A stretch of DNA of 62,144 nt from Acetomicrobium sp. UBA5826. Lineage in GTDB: Bacteria > Synergistota > Synergistia > Synergistales > Acetomicrobiaceae. Below the pieces are notes generated by a model. The model did not search any database. It had not been told where the DNA came from and worked only from the letters and a program-made list of their open reading frames with translations. Position 1 is the stretch's first letter. Every line of letters begins with the position of its first letter. The position numbers and the translations under genes were made by a program. Where the stretch lies: the NCBI RefSeq assembly GCF_002433005.1, contig NZ_DJHF01000007.1, forward strand, positions 13,556 through 75,699, given 5' to 3'. Positions 58,434-62,144 of the stretch are shown here, piece after piece.

Positions 58434-59611
58434 GTGCTTTTTCTTGATAAATAAAGGTCATATATATCGGACATCTCGGCCAGGACATTTTCCAAAGAAT
58501 AATCGCATATCTTTTTTTGCCCCGCAATGCCCATGGAAATTCGCAGTTGGGGATCGAAAATAAGTTTTTCAAATGCCTGGATTAATCCAGAAATGTCTTC
58601 AAGTTCTACCAAAAAACCTGTCTTGCCGTCTTCTATTAATTCACGTGGGCCTCGTACATTGCTTGCTACGACAGGCTTGCCTGCAGCCATGGCTTCTATG
58701 ATACATCTTCCCAAACCTTCGCGTTTGGAAACAAGGGTAACGATATCAGTTTCCCTAAGAATTTGCGGAACATCGCGACGGTAACCCAAGAAATAAACTC
58801 GCTGGAGATGTTCTTGTAAAACTCTTTTCTGCAAGGTTGCCATTTTTTCTCCAGTGCCTACAAATAACAAATGAATGTAATTATGCCGTCTTGTCAGCTC
58901 ACCCCAGGCATCTAACAAAAAATCATGGTTCTTATTTTCATTCAGTTCAGCCACACATGTTACAATGATATCTTCCTGGCCAATTCCTAAGGAAGCGCGA
59001 ATGTTATTCTCGCATACAAGTGGGTCAGCATATTCGGATAAATCGACACCAACACCATGCACGTAAAACAAATTTTCTCCGGCTTTGAAACCAAGCTTTT
59101 GGGCATGTTCAAAATCTTCACTATTTATGACGATTAGCCCATCTGTCCAGCGGGAGGCTATGCGCTCTGCATTATAATATATAAGCCAGTTTCGACGCGG
59201 AGCTCCCTTGTAGAAGTGAAAACCGTGTGCAGTGTATAAAACTGGACCCTGATGTGTTGATTTGGCTAAAAACCTTCCCAAAAAGGCAGCGACAGGCGTA
59301 TGAACATGAATGAGATCAAAATAATGGTTCTTTAATAAAGACCTCAACTCAAGGAAAGCCTTAAGGTTAGCCGGGTTATAAGGAGAACGTTTGAAAGGAA
59401 TTTCCCAACATATCACACCGGCATTTTCAACATCATCCCTGCGTCCTGTCACAGAATAAGCCGCGGCATGAACCTCGTAGCCTTTTTCCTGCAGCATCTT
59501 CATGAATGGGATGTGAAAAACTGCTAAATGAGTATAAACTGTAGCAATAAAAAGCACTTTACCGTTATTTTTAGAATGACTGTTTTTATTTGTCGCGTTA
59601 TAAACTACCAC
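58418..59611 (-). CDS. Group-4 glycosyltransferase
   Basis: A 397-residue GT-B enzyme for surface polysaccharide assembly. The N-terminal half has HIPFMKMLQEKGYEVHAAAY and HVHTPVAAFLGRFLAKSTHQ then TAHGFHFYKGAP, typical of EpsD/WcaA-like transferases; the donor-sugar site is KREGLGRCIIEAMAAGKPVV. Its start overlaps the 3' end of a truncated glycosyltransferase by 14 bases. The C-terminal 120 residues closely match the partial gene at the right window edge. The stop is provided by a repeat. Confidence 0.9.
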   Translation of the reverse strand: MVVYNATNKNSHSKNNGKVLFIATVYTHLAVFHIPFMKMLQEKGYEVHAAAYSVTGRRDDVENAGVICWEIPFKRSPYNPANLKAFLELRSLLKNHYFDLIHVHTPVAAFLGRFLAKSTHQGPVLYTAHGFHFYKGAPRRNWLIYYNAERIASRWTDGLIVINSEDFEHAQKLGFKAGENLFYVHGVGVDLSEYADPLVCENNIRASLGIGQEDIIVTCVAELNENKNHDFLLDAWGELTRRHNYIHLLFVGTGEKMATLQKRVLQEHLQRVYFLGYRRDVPQILRETDIVTLVSKREGLGRCIIEAMAAGKPVVASNVRGPRELIEDGKTGFLVELEDISGLIQAFEKLIFDPQLRISMGIAGQKKICDYSLENVLAEMSDIYDLYLSRKSTGIAS

Positions 59612-60106
59612 TTAAGCTAATCCCCCTTTTCTGCAGAAGCTCCATATAAAGTGCCTCCCACTGGTCTACTACCCGCTCTAAGCTATAATTTGCCTTTATA
59701 TGCGCCCGGCCGGCCTCGCCCATCTCGATGCATTTTTCTTTAGGTAAAGCCATCATTTTCTCCATCGCTTGCGCTAGAGCTTCAGGGTTACGTGGGGGGC
59801 AATAAAGCCAGTCTCGCCTTCCTTAACAAGTTCAGGCACACCTCCCACATTCATAGCTAACACAGGTTTAGCAGCAGCCATAGCCTCCATAACAGCATTT
59901 GGCAATCCTTCCCAAGCAGAGGATAAGACGAACCCATCTGCAGCATCTAAAAGGGAAGGTATATCTCGGCGCAAGCCTAAGAAAACGACACGGTCATAAA
60001 TGCCTAAATCCATAGATTGTCGCTGAAGATTTTCGAGCAACGGGCCCTGTCCCGCCACCAGCAGTTGTGCTTCATGCCCATCCTGTATAATCATTACAAA
60101 CGCCAA
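59598..60106 (-). pseudogene. N-terminally truncated, frameshifted glycosyltransferase
   Basis: The frame from 60106 gives the C-terminal half of a GT4 enzyme: AQLLVAGQGPLLENLQRQSM, VVFLGLRRDIPSLLDAADGF, SAWEGLPNAVMEAMAAAKPV, GETGFIA. At a run of six C bases (59796-59801) the frame breaks; adding one base restores PPRNPEALAQAMEKMMALPK ... LYMELLQKRGISLSGSL-stop at 59598. The N-terminal half is lost; upstream is a nuclease fragment. A dead gene, or a C-run-switched one with its 5' part missing. Confidence 0.85.
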
Positions 60107-60117
60107 TACTTGGGGAT

Positions 60118-60255
60118 TTAATTTCCCCCAGCACTACAATTATTGACACCCCTTTTTTGATTACAATCCAATCCTACCACGGCTAAGTATTCTGGCAAAG
60201 CTAATCCTTCGGTTTCACCTTCTACAAGTATATCAAATCTAGCAAAAAACTTCAT
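60118..60255 (-). pseudogene. Fragment of an OLD-family nuclease TOPRIM domain
   Basis: From ATG 60255 the frame reads MKFFARFDILVEGETEGLAL then PEYLAVVGLDCNQKRGVNNC and a stop at 60118. VEGETE followed by ALPEYLA is the first TOPRIM motif of OLD-family ATP-dependent endonucleases. Only about 45 codons survive. The remaining gap (60256-60494) is AT-rich with a TCAGCAT...ATGCTGA hairpin (60361-60396) and no gene. Confidence 0.6.
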
Positions 60256-60494
60256 TTAGCCTGCAATTCGAGATACCCTTATAGTATTCAGTTATATTTT
60301 TGATAGTAGCTTTCCCTTCTGGCTCACCTGTCCTATTATATTATATATTATTTTACAAGTTCAGCATTCGAAACCAAAACTAAAGTTGTATGCTGACAAC
60401 CTTTATTGTTTATTGCAAACTAAATATGACCGAAGTTGCAAATTTGAGACTTCCTCCGCTCAAGAATTTTACTCTCCGTCAATCCCGGGGCGGT

Positions 60495-61622
60495 TCATCT
60501 CCCCAGGGCACGAACAGCCTGGTTGTGGCTTTTCCCCTCATCTCTTTTCTTTTGATAGTATCTTTTAGATTCCTCTACCTTGCGGATGTTGTGCGCTACG
60601 GCGGTCATCATGGCTGCTTTGCCTCTCTTGTTTATTTGGGTAGGTGTCCTTGTGCCTTGGCTCTTGCCTGAGCTTTTGTCCAAGGGAGCCATGCCCAGGT
60701 AAAGGGCGAGGCTTCTTTCGGAAGAGAAACGCTCCATCGTGCCTATCTCTGCTACGAGTTCCGCCGTGCAAACTGCTCCAAAGCCCGGTATGCTGCCTAT
60801 GGTCTCGGCAAGCTTTGAGCTTTTTAATATATCTTCGATCTTTTCTTCAAGTTCGTTGATGCTTCTTTTTATCTCGATTATCCTTTTAGCGTCTTCTATG
60901 ATCATGGGACCTACATAGGCAACTTCTCTTGAAAAGTAGGCCTTCTTCTGCCACTTTATGACGCGTCCTGCAAAGGCCTCTCCTATCCCGCCTATGGAAA
61001 GAAGCTCTTTCTTGTCTAACCTGCTTAGATCCTCAAGGTTAGAACGGCAGGTCAAAAGGTTTAAAAAGGCCACTCCATCCTTGTACTCGACTATGTCTGC
61101 AAGCCCTGGGCTTACCGCCTGCAAGTCTGCCTGCATCCTGTTTAAGACGACGACCTTCTCATCCACGAGTTGACGCCTCCTGCGGCTCAATCTCTTCATG
61201 ATCTGGTGTTCTTGGGGGACATCGCGCACTTCCTGCAGGACTTCCCTGGAGGGAGAAAGCACATCCTGCATTCTGGCAAGCAGTGCTATCTTTCTTGCAT
61301 CTATTGCGTCGGTCTTGGCGGGGGAGGAAAATATCTCCTTGAAGCGACACAGCTTGAGGTTGTTCACGTTAAGAAGCGTATAGCCGGACCTCTTAACGCT
61401 GCTATCTAGAGGCCTGCCGTAACCGCCATGGCCCTCCATGGCCACAACTACCGGCACATCGAACGACTTCCGGTAGAAATCTAGACGACCAAAGAAATAC
61501 TTGAAACCCTCACTGTCTGCAGGGATGTCGAACTCCTCGACGAATTTGCCGTCTGGAGCGGCTATGGCTACTCTGTGCCTGTGACAACCCACATCCACGC
61601 CTACGGTTACCTGTTCAATCAT
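60495..61622 (-). CDS. IS110-family RNA-guided recombinase (transposase)
   Basis: A 375-residue transposase. RuvC-like N-terminal domain: VTVGVDVGCHRHRVAIAAPD (Asp), VVAMEGHGGYG (Glu), SSPAKTDAIDARKIALLARM (two Asp), i.e. the DEDD set. The C-terminal Tnp domain includes IGSIPGFGAVCTAELVAEIG and LYLGMAPLDKSSGKSQGTR with the Ser nucleophile region. Full length, no disruption; probably active. The start ATG follows GGAGGCT. IS110 enzymes use a bridge RNA encoded next to the gene. Confidence 0.93.
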   Translation of the reverse strand: MIEQVTVGVDVGCHRHRVAIAAPDGKFVEEFDIPADSEGFKYFFGRLDFYRKSFDVPVVVAMEGHGGYGRPLDSSVKRSGYTLLNVNNLKLCRFKEIFSSPAKTDAIDARKIALLARMQDVLSPSREVLQEVRDVPQEHQIMKRLSRRRRQLVDEKVVVLNRMQADLQAVSPGLADIVEYKDGVAFLNLLTCRSNLEDLSRLDKKELLSIGGIGEAFAGRVIKWQKKAYFSREVAYVGPMIIEDAKRIIEIKRSINELEEKIEDILKSSKLAETIGSIPGFGAVCTAELVAEIGTMERFSSERSLALYLGMAPLDKSSGKSQGTRTPTQINKRGKAAMMTAVAHNIRKVEESKRYYQKKRDEGKSHNQAVRALGR

Positions 61623-61671
61623 GGGCTTTTAGCCTCCTTCAAAAAATACAAAAATAAAGGGGTTCGTTTAG

Positions 61672-61758
61672 GTATCGTCTAAGCGTCTCGTCTACAAGCA
61701 GAGCCATTACCCTTTTTAGGGTCGGCATCATCCCGGAAAACACACCTTTAGACGATAC
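61672..61758 (-). ncRNA. Candidate IS110 bridge RNA region
   Basis: Upstream of the transposase, GTATCGTCTAA (61672-61682) and TTAGACGATAC (61748-61758) are perfect 11-base inverted repeats enclosing 65 bases with inner pairing (ACCCT...AGGGT at 61709-61722 and others). Position, size and structure are as expected for the bridge RNA of the IS110 group. Exact ends and the target/donor loops were not determined. Confidence 0.55.
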
Positions 61759-62144
61759 AAACAAAAGACGGGAGCGGCATTTCAGATCTAGTCATCTCGG
61801 CCAGGACATTTTCCAAAGAATAATCGCATATCTTTTTTTGCCCCGCAATACCCATGGAAATTCGCAGTTGGCGATCCAAAATAAGTTTTTCAAATGCTTG
61901 GATTAATCCAGAAATGTCTTCAAGTTCTACCAAAAACCCTGTACACCCATGTTCTACCAGATCGCGGTTACCGCGAACATTGCTTGCTACGACAGGCTTG
62001 CCTGCAGCCATGGCTTCCATCACGCATTTTGGCAGGCCTTCTCGCTTGGAAACAAGTGTAGCGACGTCGGCTTCTCTAAGAATTTGCGGAACATCGCGAC
62101 GGTAACCCAAGAAATAAACTCGCTGGAGATGTTCTTGTAAAACT
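61748..62144 (-). CDS. Third glycosyltransferase, C-terminal part, fused to IS110 end (runs off the window)
   Basis: Entering from the right edge, the frame reads VLQEHLQRVYFLGYRRDVPQ, KREGLPKCVMEAMAAGKPVV, FLVELEDISGLIQAFEKLIL and SLENVLAEM, almost the same as the gene at 58418. After that it changes to TRSEMPLPSFVCIV, encoded by the IS110 flank, and stops at 61748. The last 18 or so native residues are replaced. The catalytic site is kept, so the enzyme may still work. Confidence 0.85.
   Translation of the reverse strand, partial: VLQEHLQRVYFLGYRRDVPQILREADVATLVSKREGLPKCVMEAMAAGKPVVASNVRGNRDLVEHGCTGFLVELEDISGLIQAFEKLILDRQLRISMGIAGQKKICDYSLENVLAEMTRSEMPLPSFVCIV

Larger units (their letters stand above)
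60480..61788 (-). mobile_element. IS110-family insertion sequence (boundaries approximate)
   Basis: Contains the transposase gene and about 165 bases of upstream flank. The right edge is placed at about 61788, where the sequence becomes identical to the glycosyltransferase copy at 58460 (CATCTCGGCCAGGACATTTT). IS110 elements lack terminal inverted repeats, so the left edge is a guess near 60480. Confidence 0.7.

Overview
The window reads as chromosome from an anaerobic, amino-acid- or organic-acid-using bacterium with a two-membrane envelope. A Synergistota member of the Acetomicrobium/Anaerobaculum kind is my best guess. The guess rests on gene content: tandem M42 aminopeptidases, TRAP and ABC importers, two-protein radical-SAM lipoyl synthase genes, an enoate-reductase-type flavoenzyme, selenium and persulfide genes, and an outer-membrane beta-barrel protein. 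No rRNA, tRNA or CRISPR array was seen.

Layout. 1-7.6 kb: the N-terminal third of carB with its own promoter, a small HExxH protein, then a minus-strand operon encoding a complete ABC importer with an embedded alkaline-phosphatase-superfamily enzyme, and a DMT exporter. 7.7-10.4 kb: gene wreckage (a truncated two-repeat protein, a dead copy of a betaine-binding protein, a fragment resembling carnitine acyltransferase) next to an intact betaine-binding protein. 10.4-16 kb: three overlapping M42 peptidases, a hicB broken by one stop codon, a flavodoxin-like reductase, a cupin and mannonate dehydratase. 16.4-20.2 kb: an M23-like protein converging on lplB-lplA and two radical SAM genes, which fits the two-protein (LipS1/LipS2) lipoyl synthase route. 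20.3-23.6 kb: a persulfide-handling operon (YeeE/YedE transporter plus CoA-disulfide reductase-rhodanese) with a palindromic operator inside its promoter. 23.6-31 kb: nudC, a macrodomain protein, aroE, aroD, an IclR regulator, a PrpB-like lyase, and a TusA/YedE selenium pair. 31-39.4 kb: a second flavodoxin-like reductase, an old-yellow-enzyme flavoprotein, a dead IS256 transposase, a TRAP transporter, a MntA-HepT toxin-antitoxin (TA) pair and an outer-membrane protein.

39.5-55.9 kb is an accessory region built from short modules: an ISLre2-type insertion sequence, an AAA ATPase, a cadmium/zinc efflux locus with its ArsR regulator, and a dense series of TA genes (relBE, hicAB, Panacea, a second hicB and relB without toxins, vapBC, PIN plus XRE-ImmA) together with two near-identical Rpn-type nucleases. 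The modules are separated by copies of one short repeat that begins GGGGTC and ends TTGAATTTT. It occurs singly and as four head-to-head pairs of about 100-116 bp that look like miniature mobile elements. Several toxin or flanking genes stop exactly at these elements. This repeat-punctuated TA array is the most interesting structure in the window.

55.9-62.1 kb is a surface-polysaccharide region: UDP-sugar dehydrogenase, NAD-dependent sugar epimerase, a group-4 glycosyltransferase, a frameshifted and truncated second glycosyltransferase, a fragment of an OLD-family nuclease, and an IS110-family element joined to the 3' end of a third glycosyltransferase. The IS110 upstream flank holds a strong inverted repeat of the kind expected for a bridge RNA.
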